DNA from: Nocardia shimofusensis NBRC 100134
GTDB taxonomy: Bacteria; Actinomycetota; Actinomycetes; Mycobacteriales; Mycobacteriaceae
Assembly (NCBI RefSeq): GCF_001613125.1
Contig: NZ_BDBT01000027.1
Span: 1 to 64,000, forward strand
Direction of reading: 5' to 3'
DNA length: 64,000 nucleotides
How positions within the stretch are numbered: position 1 is the stretch's first letter; each line of letters begins with the position of its first letter. The notes beneath the pieces were generated by a model. The model was not told the DNA's origin and did no database searches. It was given only the letters and a program-made list of their open reading frames with translations. Shown one piece after another: positions 1 to 7,827 of the stretch. The position numbers were made by a program, and so were the translations under genes.

Positions 1-37
1 TTCGTCATGTTGCGATGAACCAGTGAAAGGGAAGCCG

Positions 38-430
38 ATGACCGACGATGCGGCGTTGAACTTGTTGTGGCGGTATGAAAGCGCGTTCAACGCCAACGAT
101 GCCGACGCCATGAACGCGCTGTTCTGGGAGGACAGCACCTTCGTCAACTTCAGCGGCGGTCTGGTGACCGGCCGGGATGAACTACTCGCCAAACAGCGGT
201 TCGTGTTCGCTCCGGGCGGCCCCCTTCACGAGGTCGGCGTCCGGTACGAGCACGAGGCGTCGATCGAGCTGGCCCCCACGATTGTGCAGGTGGTGGCTCG
301 GCAGCGCACCCGAGACGGCGTCGACCCGGCTGACGATCCGATGCACGGCCTGATCATCCTGACCGCTGAGTCCCGCGGCGACGAATGGCGGATCCGCACG
401 GGGCAGAACACACCCGTGAGCACCAGATAG
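38..430 (+). CDS. SnoaL-like / NTF2-fold protein
   Basis: About 130 residues, the size of one NTF2/SnoaL alpha-beta cone domain of the DUF4440 / SgcJ-EcaC type. The pattern is an N-terminal helix with WRYESAFNANDAD, a strand with FVNFSGG, and a closing strand EWRIRTGQNTPVS. Members bind small hydrophobic ligands or act as isomerases or cyclases, but no catalytic residues can be assigned. I chose ATG 38 because AAAGGGAAG lies just upstream; a GTG at 23 is in frame but has no ribosome site. It lies at the left edge and converges with the ferredoxin gene, so its operon partners are outside the window. Function unknown; the family assignment is moderately sure. Confidence 0.7.
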   Translation: MTDDAALNLLWRYESAFNANDADAMNALFWEDSTFVNFSGGLVTGRDELLAKQRFVFAPGGPLHEVGVRYEHEASIELAPTIVQVVARQRTRDGVDPADDPMHGLIILTAESRGDEWRIRTGQNTPVSTR

Positions 431-572
431 TCGACCTATGGGCCCTGGGGGCCGTCCGAGAGGAAGACGTACGTAGCGTCCCAGATGTGCCAGGCGTGCC
501 GGTCCGACTCACCGTGTCATAGCGCTGTTGTCGGCCTCTTGCCAGTTCGCGACAATCGGCGGTCGCGCGCCC

Positions 573-884
573 TCACTCGTATTCGATGCCGACCTCGGGG
601 GTGCACGCCAGCGACTGGCAGGTGAGTACGTACCCGTCGGCCAGATCCTCGTCGGTGAGCGCGTCGTTGACTCGCATGTGGACCCGACCGCCGGTCAGCA
701 GCGCCATGCAGGTGCCACAGTTACCCGCTTCGCACGACGACGGCGGGACGAGTCCGGCACGGCGGGCGGCCTCGAGGACGGTCTCGTCGGGCCGGATATC
801 GGCGGTGACGGTCCTGCCGTCGAGGGAGATCGTGACCGAGGCGGTCTCGGTCATCGGTTCCGGGCGCACTGCGGATTCGGTCAT
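573..884 (-). CDS. [2Fe-2S] plant-type ferredoxin
   Basis: A 103-residue soluble electron carrier. The plant-type cluster motif C-x4-C-x2-C ... C is complete at Cys51, Cys56, Cys59 and Cys89 (CEAGNCGTC, then LTCQSL). It has no attached flavin or NAD domain, unlike KshB-type reductases, so it needs a separate reductase, and none is visible in the window. Start ATG 884 has a good GAGGAG upstream; the longer open frame above it is antisense-type noise over the hydratase gene. It is the last gene of the minus-strand operon with hydratase and CoA-transferases (spacing 32 nt). It probably feeds electrons to one or both Rieske oxygenases (21423, 46056) or to an unseen P450. The pairing is inference. 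Confidence 0.88.
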   Translation of the reverse strand: MTESAVRPEPMTETASVTISLDGRTVTADIRPDETVLEAARRAGLVPPSSCEAGNCGTCMALLTGGRVHMRVNDALTDEDLADGYVLTCQSLACTPEVGIEYE

Positions 885-916
885 GTCGCTCTCCTCGAAA
901 AGGGCAGTCGTGGCCG

Positions 917-1705
917 TCAGCGGCCGGTCCAGCGTGGGGCGCGTTTGGCGGCGAAGGCACGTGGGCCTTCCTGGGCGTCGTCGCTCTCGTAGCAGTGGGT
1001 CGAGGCGTGGCGGGCCGCTTGCAGCGCCGCCGAGCGCCCCATCTCGGTGGCGAGCATGACGGTCTGACGTGCCGCCGCTACCGAAAGTGGCGCGCCGGCA
1101 ATGATTCTGCCCGCCAGCTCCAGCGCTGTCGACAGCAGCTGCTCCGGTTCGGCGAGACGGTTCACCAGACCTATCTCGTAGGCGCGTTGTGCGTCGATGG
1201 GGTCGCCGGTGAGCAGGATCTCCATCATGACGCGCTGCGGGATCATGTGGATCAGCGGTGCGGCCCACGGGGAACTGCGGCCGACCTTCACCTCGGTGAC
1301 GGCGAATGTCGCGGTGGTGGAGGCGACGCACAGGTCGCAAGCCTGGGCGATCATCCAGCCACCGGCGAATGCCGCGCCATTCACCGCGGCGATGGTCGGC
1401 TTGGTGAGTTCGACGGTATCGTACGGCAGGGGGAACATGTCCCGCGGCGGGACCGTCATCCCGGTGCCGACCATCTCCTGCAAATCGCCGCCCGCGCAGA
1501 ACGCCTTGCCCGCGCCCGTCAGGACCGCGACGCGCAGGGCGGGGTCGCGCTCGAATCGTTCCCAGGCGGCGAACAGCCCCGCACGCACCTCCTTGTCCAG
1601 GCAGTTGCGCCGTTGCGGCCGATTCAAGGTGATGACTGCGATGGCGTCCGAGCGCGCGTCGAAAAGCACTGCGTCCCCGTCCGACTGCGCCGCGTGGTAG
1701 CTCAT
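917..1705 (-). CDS. Enoyl-CoA hydratase/isomerase family protein
   Basis: Crotonase-fold protein of 262 residues, the normal length. The oxyanion-hole segments are FCAGGDL (69-75) and NGAAFAGGW (109-117). Both acidic positions used by hydratases are kept: Glu138 in VTEVKVG and Glu162 in MMEILLTG. The usual PGAGG loop is replaced by SSPWAAP, so substrate or reaction may differ from classical crotonase. The start overlaps the stop of the upstream CoA-transferase-like gene as TGATG, showing translational coupling. In the 4268-to-573 operon it probably hydrates or isomerises an unsaturated CoA thioester made by the neighbouring dehydrogenases. Confidence 0.88.
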   Translation of the reverse strand: MSYHAAQSDGDAVLFDARSDAIAVITLNRPQRRNCLDKEVRAGLFAAWERFERDPALRVAVLTGAGKAFCAGGDLQEMVGTGMTVPPRDMFPLPYDTVELTKPTIAAVNGAAFAGGWMIAQACDLCVASTTATFAVTEVKVGRSSPWAAPLIHMIPQRVMMEILLTGDPIDAQRAYEIGLVNRLAEPEQLLSTALELAGRIIAGAPLSVAAARQTVMLATEMGRSAALQAARHASTHCYESDDAQEGPRAFAAKRAPRWTGR

Positions 1706-2976
1706 CAGAATCCCCTCTTCTCGATCATGTCTGCTGCGCGCTCCAGTTCCTCGCGGAAGTCCGGGTGGGCGATGGCGACCAGGCGGCGCGCCCGTTCGGC
1801 CAGACTGCGGCCGGCGAGTTCGGCGGCGCCGTATTCGGTGACGATCACGTCGACGTCGCTGCGAGCGGTGGTCACCGGGCCCGACAGCGCGGCGGTGATC
1901 CGGCTGACCGTGCCGCCCTTGGCGGTGGCGGGCAGCGCGATGACCGCGTGCCCGCCAGGCGAACGCGCCCCGGCACGAACGAAGTCCACCTGCCCGCCGG
2001 TGCCGCCGACGTAGGCGGATCCGCTCTGCTCGGCGTTCACCTGGCCGGTGAGATCGACCTCCATGGCGGAGTTGATCGTCACGAGGCGGTCCAGCCGGGC
2101 GAGGACGGCCGGGGCGTGGGTGTAGGCGGTGGTGCGCATGGATACGAGCGGATTGCGTTCGGCGAAGCGGTAGAGACGGTCGGTGCCGATGAGCGCGCCG
2201 GTGACCGAGACGCCTCGGTCGATCGGCTTGCGCGCGTTGGTGATCACGCCCGCCTCGACCAGGTCGACCAGGCCGTCGCCGATCATGCCGGAGTGGACGC
2301 CGAGGTCGGCGCGGTCGTGCAGCAGGCGCAGCACCGCGTCGGGCACGGCGCCGACACCGGTCTGCAGTACCGCGCCGTCGTCGATGTAGGCCGCGACATG
2401 GCGGGCGATCGCCTCGTCGAGCGGTCCGATCGACGCGGGCGGCACCTGAACGGGCGGGCGCGAAACGGCCACGGCCACATCGATCTCCGAGGAGTGCACG
2501 CGCTCGCCACAGGTGCGCGGCACCTGGTCGTTGACCTCCGCCACCACTACCCGCGCCGCCGCGATCGCCGCCCGCACGTGGTCGCTGATCAGGCCGAGAC
2601 TGTGGGTACCGTCGGGGTCTGCCGGAGCGACCTGGACGAAGGCGACGTCACAGCCCAGGATTCCCTCCTCGATCATCGGCCCGACCCGGCTGACGTGACA
2701 GGGAACCACTCGCAGCCGGTGCTCGCGGGTCAGCGCCCGTAGCGATCCGATCGCCCCCATGCTCACCGGTGTGAAAGCGTCGGCGGCCGAGGGGGTCAGC
2801 AGTCCGGAGAAGCTTGTCGCGATGAACAGCGACAGACCGTCGATCTCGGTGCCCTGCGCGATGAGCGCCTCGATCAGGGTCGTCGGCTCGCCGCACGCCT
2901 GTCCGGCGACGATGCGATCACCCGGCCGCAGAATCGCGCGCAGATCGACATCGGGAAGGGGAAGCGCCGCGGTCAT
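1705..2976 (-). CDS. Acetyl-CoA hydrolase / 4-hydroxybutyrate CoA-transferase family protein
   Basis: 423 residues with the two-lobed class-I CoA-transferase layout of the Cat1/AbfT/AcetylCoA_hyd_C group: TGVGAVPDAV (206-215), DLGVHSGMIGDG (224-235), and the C-terminal glycine-rich GGTGGQVDF with an R-x-G. In 4-hydroxybutyrate CoA-transferases the segment reads H-S/T-E-M and, as I recall the family, carries the catalytic glutamate; here it reads HSGM (Gly230). The protein may therefore be a hydrolase, use another nucleophile, or have lost transferase activity. Start ATG 2976 overlaps the upstream CaiB-type gene stop by ATGA, and its own stop overlaps the hydratase start, so the three are translationally coupled. 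Family sure, reaction unsure. Confidence 0.8.
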   Translation of the reverse strand: MTAALPLPDVDLRAILRPGDRIVAGQACGEPTTLIEALIAQGTEIDGLSLFIATSFSGLLTPSAADAFTPVSMGAIGSLRALTREHRLRVVPCHVSRVGPMIEEGILGCDVAFVQVAPADPDGTHSLGLISDHVRAAIAAARVVVAEVNDQVPRTCGERVHSSEIDVAVAVSRPPVQVPPASIGPLDEAIARHVAAYIDDGAVLQTGVGAVPDAVLRLLHDRADLGVHSGMIGDGLVDLVEAGVITNARKPIDRGVSVTGALIGTDRLYRFAERNPLVSMRTTAYTHAPAVLARLDRLVTINSAMEVDLTGQVNAEQSGSAYVGGTGGQVDFVRAGARSPGGHAVIALPATAKGGTVSRITAALSGPVTTARSDVDVIVTEYGAAELAGRSLAERARRLVAIAHPDFREELERAADMIEKRGF

Positions 2977-4268
2977 CGGGTCCGCCCGTTCGTCCCGGCC
3001 GAGCGAGCCCCCGAGCGTTCATCGGCGTCGGCCGCGGGGGCCTCGTTCTCCGCTGCCGGCACACTTCTCGACGGCAGTGGGCCTTCGTCTCCAGCGCGGG
3101 CTCCGGATTGCGTGGACACGCGCAGCCCGCTCAGCACCTCCTCGGTGTCGGCGCCGAGACGGGGCGCGGGTCCGCCCACCCGGCCCGGTGTCCGGGAGAA
3201 CCAGGTCGGCGGGCCGGGGAACCGCACCGGCCCGTTCGGCGAATCGACGGTCTGGAAGAACCCGGTGGCATTCAGGTGCGGGTTGTCGAACAGCTCGTCC
3301 AGCGAGCGCACCGGCGCAGCCGGGATCTCCAGGGCGCGCAGCAGTTCCAGCCACTCGCCGGTGGTGCGCTGCAGGAAGGTGTCGGCGAGGTGGGCGTAGA
3401 CGGTGTCGATGCGGGCGGCGCGCTGGGCGAGGGTGGCGAATTCCGGTCCGGCCCACGGCGGGCGCAGGGCCTCGACGAAGGTGTTCCAGTGCTTGTCGTT
3501 GTAGACCAGCGCGGCGAGGTGGCCGTCGGCGGTGCGGTAGGGCTTGCGGTTCGGGGTGATCGCGCGCGGATACCCGGCGGGACCGAGCGGCGGATCGAAC
3601 AGCGCGCCGTTGGCGTGTTCGACGAGCATGAACGCGGCCATCGTCTCGAACATGGCGACTTCGACCTCCTGACCTTCGCCGGTGCGTTCCCGATGGAACA
3701 GCGCCATCGTGGTCGCGTACAGCGCGGTCATCCCGGCGACCTTGTCGGCGATGATGGTTCCGGCGAAACCCGGTGAGCCGGTGAGCCGCTCCTGCACGAA
3801 CGGGATGCCGCACTCGGCCTGCACGGTGTCGTCGTAGGCCGGGAGATCGGCGTCGGGGCCGGTGCGGCCGTAGCCGTAGCAGTTGGTGTAGACGATCGAT
3901 GGATTGAGCGCGGCGACGGCGTCGTAACCGAAGCCGAGGCGCTCGATGGCGGCGGCTCGCATGGAGTGCACGAACACGTCCGCGTCGGCGACGAGCGTGC
4001 GGAGCGCGGCGGCGCCTTCCTCGGTGCGCAGGTCCAGTACCACGCTGCGCTTACCCCGGTTGACATTGACGAACACGCCGCTCATCCCCGGTTCGGGGCC
4101 GACCGAGATGTAGCGGGTGTCGTCGCCGCGGGGAGGCTCGATCTTGATCACCTCCGCCCCCATGTCGGCCATGATCTGCGTGCAGTAGGGGCCCATGACC
4201 ATCGCCGTGAGATCGATGACCCGGATTCCGGAAAGCGGTCCTGCCGTAGTCGGCGCGTTGTCGTTCAT
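2973..4268 (-). CDS. CaiB/BaiF (family III) CoA-transferase
   Basis: 431 residues. It has the N-terminal pattern SGIRVIDLTAMVMGPYCTQ and MGAEVIKIEPP of family III enzymes. The catalytic aspartate sits in AYDDTVQAECG (Asp146 from the chosen start), where FRC has Asp169. It would move CoA from a donor thioester onto a carboxylic acid. Start ATG 4268 is preferred over ATG 4280 because GAGGGA is six bases before it. It is the first gene of the minus-strand operon to 573. A GntR-type operator (4310-4323) lies 42 nt upstream, and the divergent synthetase starts at 4350. The charged C-terminal tail past residue 390 is low-complexity and atypical. Confidence 0.88.
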   Translation of the reverse strand: MNDNAPTTAGPLSGIRVIDLTAMVMGPYCTQIMADMGAEVIKIEPPRGDDTRYISVGPEPGMSGVFVNVNRGKRSVVLDLRTEEGAAALRTLVADADVFVHSMRAAAIERLGFGYDAVAALNPSIVYTNCYGYGRTGPDADLPAYDDTVQAECGIPFVQERLTGSPGFAGTIIADKVAGMTALYATTMALFHRERTGEGQEVEVAMFETMAAFMLVEHANGALFDPPLGPAGYPRAITPNRKPYRTADGHLAALVYNDKHWNTFVEALRPPWAGPEFATLAQRAARIDTVYAHLADTFLQRTTGEWLELLRALEIPAAPVRSLDELFDNPHLNATGFFQTVDSPNGPVRFPGPPTWFSRTPGRVGGPAPRLGADTEEVLSGLRVSTQSGARAGDEGPLPSRSVPAAENEAPAADADERSGARSAGTNGRTR

Positions 4269-4309
4269 CGCGTCCCTCATTTCTCAGCAGTCGCGACGCT
4301 ATCTGATGA

Positions 4310-4323
4310 ATCTTTACAAGGAT
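4310..4323. promoter_or_regulatory. GntR-type operator, copy 1
   Basis: Imperfect inverted repeat ATCTT-TACA-AGGAT in the divergent gap between the CoA-transferase (4268, minus) and synthetase (4350, plus) genes. It matches the two exact copies at 17660 and 18878 except for one arm base. Read toward the minus-strand gene it is TATCCTTGTAAAGATT, so TATCCT could also serve as a -10 box. The GntR/FCD protein at 17763 is the likely binder (inference from position). Confidence 0.6.
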
Positions 4324-4349
4324 AGGGCCGACAGTGTTATCTAGGAACG

Positions 4350-5843
4350 GTGGACAGATTCACCGGCATTCGCCCGATCGCCCATGTGCTGCGCGGCGCG
4401 CGGCCGGATTCCCCCGCGCTGATCGCCGCCTCCGGCACGTGGACCTACGCCGAACTCGACGAGCAGGCCGACCGCGCCGCGGGCGCGTTGTGGTCGCTGG
4501 GGGTGCGGCCGGGCGACCGGGTCGCCGCCTGCCTGCACAACGATCTGGCCATCGTCGCCGCCTTCCACGGCGCACAGCGGATCGGCGCGATCTGGGCCGG
4601 GATCGGGGAAGCACTCGCCCCGGCCGAACAGCAACGCCTGCACGATCTGTGCGCGCCCGCCGTTCTGCTCGCCGGCCACCGGTGGCGCGCGGACCCGGCG
4701 AGCAGCGTCGGCTCCGATCGCTGGGCGGCCCTGCTCGCCACGGCCGAGCCCGCACCCGATGTGGAACACGACATCGACGCACCCGCCGCAATCGCCTTCA
4801 CCAGCGGCACTTCCGGGAATCCGAAGGCCGTCGTGCACAGCCAGCGCAACATGCTCCTCCCCGGCGCCGCGCTCGTCGCGACCCGCGGCTGGGACACGGC
4901 ATTGCGCAAGGGCGACAGCTTCCCGCTGACGATCCTGAACCTGATGATCCTGTCCACCCTGACCACCGCCCAGGCAGGCGGAACCGCCGTCATCATGGAC
5001 CGCCGCGATGTCGACGGCGTGGCCGAGTGGATCGCCGAGCATCGCGTCACGGTCTGGAACGGCGCTCCGGCGCAGGTGTACGACCTGGCCCGACGGCCGG
5101 ACGCCGACCTCACCTCGCTGCGCGAAGTCTGGAGCGGCGGCAGCGACACCCCCGACGCGGTGCGCGAAGCCTTCGCCGCCACGCACGGATCGGTCCCGCG
5201 CGCCACCTACGGACTCACCGAAGCCCCCACCGTCGTCGCGATCGACCCACCCGGCGACGAATGGTCACCCGGCGGCAGCGGCCGGGTACTCCCCCAGTTC
5301 GACGTGGCCGCCTACGACGACGAGGGCAGGCGACTACCGCCGGGCGCCCTCGGCGAACTGCGGCTCGCCGCCGCGCAGGAAGGCCCATGGGCCCGACTGT
5401 GGCGACCGGCCCTCGGCTACTGGTCCGATGGAGCGATCGTCCCGCCCGAGCCCGGCCCTTTCGCGACCGGCGATATCGGCACCGTCGACGAACAGGGCCG
5501 ATTGTCGGTGCTCGACCGCAAGAAGATGGTCATCATCAGGGGTGGCGCGAACGTCTATCCCCTGGAGGTGGAAAGAGTGCTGGCAACTCATCCTGACGTG
5601 ACCGAGGTGGCGGTCTGCCCGGTTCCCGACGACCGGCTCGGCCAGCGGGTCGCCGCGCTCGTCGTGAGCGGCCGTCCCACGGTCGATTTCGACGCACTGG
5701 CGCAATGGTGCCGCCGGGAGCTGGCGAGCTACAAGGTGCCGGAGATCTGGGCCGAGGTGAACGCCCTGCCGACGAACGCCATGGGCAAGGTGGAGCGCGC
5801 TCGACTGCCCGACCTAGTCACCGAGCGGGAGAGCGGCCGATGA
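4350..5843 (+). CDS. Acyl-CoA synthetase (AMP-forming, FadD-like)
   Basis: 497 residues, a full ANL-superfamily adenylating enzyme that activates a carboxylate to its CoA thioester via acyl-AMP. Visible motifs are the P-loop-like IAFTSGTSGNPKAVVH, YGLTEAP, GDIGTVDEQGRLSVLDRKK (A5/A8 hinge), GGANVYPLEVE, and the C-terminal lysine region NAMGKVER. The GTG start at 4350 follows AGGAAC at only short distance, so leaderless initiation is possible. It opens the plus-strand string that continues with the SDR by ATGA overlap. It probably activates the pathway's growth substrate or a shortened acid intermediate; chain specificity cannot be read. Confidence 0.9.
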   Translation: MDRFTGIRPIAHVLRGARPDSPALIAASGTWTYAELDEQADRAAGALWSLGVRPGDRVAACLHNDLAIVAAFHGAQRIGAIWAGIGEALAPAEQQRLHDLCAPAVLLAGHRWRADPASSVGSDRWAALLATAEPAPDVEHDIDAPAAIAFTSGTSGNPKAVVHSQRNMLLPGAALVATRGWDTALRKGDSFPLTILNLMILSTLTTAQAGGTAVIMDRRDVDGVAEWIAEHRVTVWNGAPAQVYDLARRPDADLTSLREVWSGGSDTPDAVREAFAATHGSVPRATYGLTEAPTVVAIDPPGDEWSPGGSGRVLPQFDVAAYDDEGRRLPPGALGELRLAAAQEGPWARLWRPALGYWSDGAIVPPEPGPFATGDIGTVDEQGRLSVLDRKKMVIIRGGANVYPLEVERVLATHPDVTEVAVCPVPDDRLGQRVAALVVSGRPTVDFDALAQWCRRELASYKVPEIWAEVNALPTNAMGKVERARLPDLVTERESGR

Positions 5844-6655
5844 GCGCCGAGCACGCCGACGCCCGGCGAAGGCCCGATGCGAGCGGCGGACGCACGAACG
5901 CCCTACGCCTGTTCGACCTGACCGACCGGATCGCCGTCGTCACCGGCGCCTCCTCCGGCCTGGGCGCGGCCGTCGCGGAAGCACTGGCCGGCCTCGGCGC
6001 GCGAGTGGCCCTGATCGCCCGCCGCGCCGACCGCCTCGAAGAACTGGCGAAAGGTCTGGACGGATTGGCTGTGGTCCGCGACCTCGGCGATCCCGGCCAA
6101 GCGGCCTCCGGCATCGAGGAAGTCGCCGAGCACCTCGGCCCACCGGAGATTCTGATCAATGCGGCGGGCAACCGGTTCACCACCGAACGCGCCGAATCCG
6201 AGCCGCTGGAAGCCGTCCAGAACACCCTCGCCCTGAACCTCATGGCGCCGATCCTGTTGTCCCAGGCCGTGTTCCCGCACATGGTTGCCGCCGGACGCGG
6301 GTCGATCGTGAACGTCTCCTCGATCAGCGGCCGCGTCGGCGTGCCGGGTATTCCGCAGGCCTCCTATGCCGCGAGCAAGGCCGGACTCTCGGGACTCACG
6401 ACGGAGCTGGCCGTGCAGTGGGCCCGGCATTCGATCCGGGTGAACACCGTCGCCCCCGGCTTCTTCCGCAGCGAGATCACCGACGATCTCTACGACAGCG
6501 AGCGCGGCGCCGCCTACCTGCGCCGCAATATCCCCCTGCCCGTCGAGGGCACCGCCGAGGACATGGTCGGCGCGATCGCCTGGCTCGCCGGGGATGCCGC
6601 CCGCTACGTGACCGGCCAGACCGTCGTCGTGGACGGCGGCTGGACCGCGCGCTGA
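5840..6655 (+). CDS. Short-chain dehydrogenase/reductase (FabG-like)
   Basis: 271 residues. Classical SDR features are TGASSGLG for NAD(P) binding near residue 35, INAAGN (the NAG equivalent), NVSSIS with the catalytic Ser, and YAASKAG with the Tyr-x3-Lys pair; it ends GQTVVVDGGW. A 30-residue charged N-terminal extension (HADARRRPDASGGR) precedes the Rossmann strand. The start is ATG 5840, overlapping the synthetase stop as ATGA. It likely oxidises or reduces a hydroxyacyl-CoA or ring hydroxyl of the same pathway. The Arg after the first strand (IARRADR) suggests NADP(H), which is inference. Confidence 0.9.
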   Translation: MSAEHADARRRPDASGGRTNALRLFDLTDRIAVVTGASSGLGAAVAEALAGLGARVALIARRADRLEELAKGLDGLAVVRDLGDPGQAASGIEEVAEHLGPPEILINAAGNRFTTERAESEPLEAVQNTLALNLMAPILLSQAVFPHMVAAGRGSIVNVSSISGRVGVPGIPQASYAASKAGLSGLTTELAVQWARHSIRVNTVAPGFFRSEITDDLYDSERGAAYLRRNIPLPVEGTAEDMVGAIAWLAGDAARYVTGQTVVVDGGWTAR

Positions 6656-6717
6656 ACGGGGCGGCCCGCGCCCCGTTGACAGCACCCACCAGTAATGAAA
6701 GCATTATTTCAATTTCG

Positions 6718-6732
6718 GAGAATTACATTCTC
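6718..6732. promoter_or_regulatory. TetR-type operator GAGAAT-N3-ATTCTC
   Basis: Perfect 6-bp inverted repeat with a 3-nt spacer (TAC) in the 175-nt gap before the reductase gene at 6831. The same palindrome occurs at 45475 and 57334. A TTGACA hexamer sits upstream at 6676-6681, but no convincing -10 follows at normal spacing. It may allow the second half of this plus-strand string (6831-10755) to be controlled separately from the GntR-linked first half. Confidence 0.65.
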
Positions 6733-6830
6733 AAACACGGAACACTGACTTGCGGACCGTGGCGAGACCCCGGACCGTGGTCCGGCTCCGAGCTGAGGTT
6801 CCGGCACCGCCGGAGGAAGGACTATCCCCG

Positions 6831-7814
6831 ATGTTCTCGGCACTACTGCTCGACAAGAGCGATTCCGGCCTCGAGGTCGCGGTGACCGGTCTCGACGACA
6901 GCGCGCTGCCCGAAGGCGATGTCACCGTCGACGTGCGTTACTCGACGCTCAACTACAAGGACGCGCTGGCGATCACCGGGAAGTCACCGGTGGTCAGGAA
7001 GTTCCCGATGGTCCCCGGCATCGACTTCGCCGGTGTGGTCGCCGAGAGCTCGCACCCGAACTGGTCGGCGGGCGATCACGTGGTGCTCAACGGCTGGGGC
7101 GTCGGCGAGACCCATTGGGGCGGCTTGTCCCAGCGCGCCCGCGTCGACGGCGACTGGCTGATCCCACTGCCGTCCGCGTTCACCGAACGCCAGGCGATGG
7201 CCATCGGCACCGCCGGCTACACCGCGAGCCTGTGTGTGGAGGCGCTGACCGGTCACGGCCTGGTCCCCGATCAGGGCGAGATCCTGGTGACCGGCGCGAC
7301 CGGCGGCGTGGGCAGCGTGGCGATCGCACTGCTCGCGACCGCCGGATTCACCGTCGCGGCGGCCACCGGCAAGACCGCCGAGGGCGACTACCTGCGCGAG
7401 CTGGGCGCGAGCACGATCATCGACCGCGCGGAGCTGGCCGAACGCGGCAAGCCGTTGCAGAAGGAGCAATTCGCCGGCGTCGTCGACACCGCGGGCAGCC
7501 ACACCCTGGTCAATGCCGCTGCCCGCACCCGTTACGGGGGCGCGGTCGCGGCGTGCGGTCTCGCGCAGGGCATGGACCTGCCCGGCACCGTCGCCCCGTT
7601 CATCCTGCGCGGCGTCACCCTCTACGGCATCGACAGCGTCATGGCGCCGGTGCCCCGGCGGCTGGCGGCCTGGGACCGGCTGGCCCGCGACCTCGATCCG
7701 CACGCGCTCGAGGCCATCGCCGAGGAGATTCCGCTCGCCGAGGCCGTCGCGGCGGCGGACCGGTTCATCGAGGGCACGGTGCGTGGACGCATCGTCGTCG
7801 ACGTCAATCGCTGA
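6831..7814 (+). CDS. YhdH/AcuI-like NADPH:acryloyl-CoA / quinone oxidoreductase
   Basis: 327 residues of the zinc-free medium-chain dehydrogenase/reductase superfamily, YhdH/YhfP/AcuI branch. Visible are the N-terminal GroES-like domain (STLNYKDALAITGK, VPGIDFAGVV, NGWGVGETHWGG) and the nucleotide motif VTGATGGVGSVAIALLA. The conserved LYGIDSV segment lies before the C-terminal RGRIVVDV. AcuI enzymes reduce acryloyl-CoA or other 2-enoyl-CoAs with NADPH. Start ATG 6831 follows GGAGGAAGG. The next gene is 13 nt downstream, so they are co-transcribed. In this context a 2-enoyl-CoA reductase role is plausible. Confidence 0.85.
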   Translation: MFSALLLDKSDSGLEVAVTGLDDSALPEGDVTVDVRYSTLNYKDALAITGKSPVVRKFPMVPGIDFAGVVAESSHPNWSAGDHVVLNGWGVGETHWGGLSQRARVDGDWLIPLPSAFTERQAMAIGTAGYTASLCVEALTGHGLVPDQGEILVTGATGGVGSVAIALLATAGFTVAAATGKTAEGDYLRELGASTIIDRAELAERGKPLQKEQFAGVVDTAGSHTLVNAAARTRYGGAVAACGLAQGMDLPGTVAPFILRGVTLYGIDSVMAPVPRRLAAWDRLARDLDPHALEAIAEEIPLAEAVAAADRFIEGTVRGRIVVDVNR

Positions 7815-7827
7815 GCAGGAGCGCATC

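Noticed and set aside
2759..3559. Long plus-strand open frame with Arg/Pro/Gly-rich translation
   Set aside because: It is antisense to the CoA-transferase genes, has no recognisable motif and reflects GC-rich codon bias on the opposite strand.
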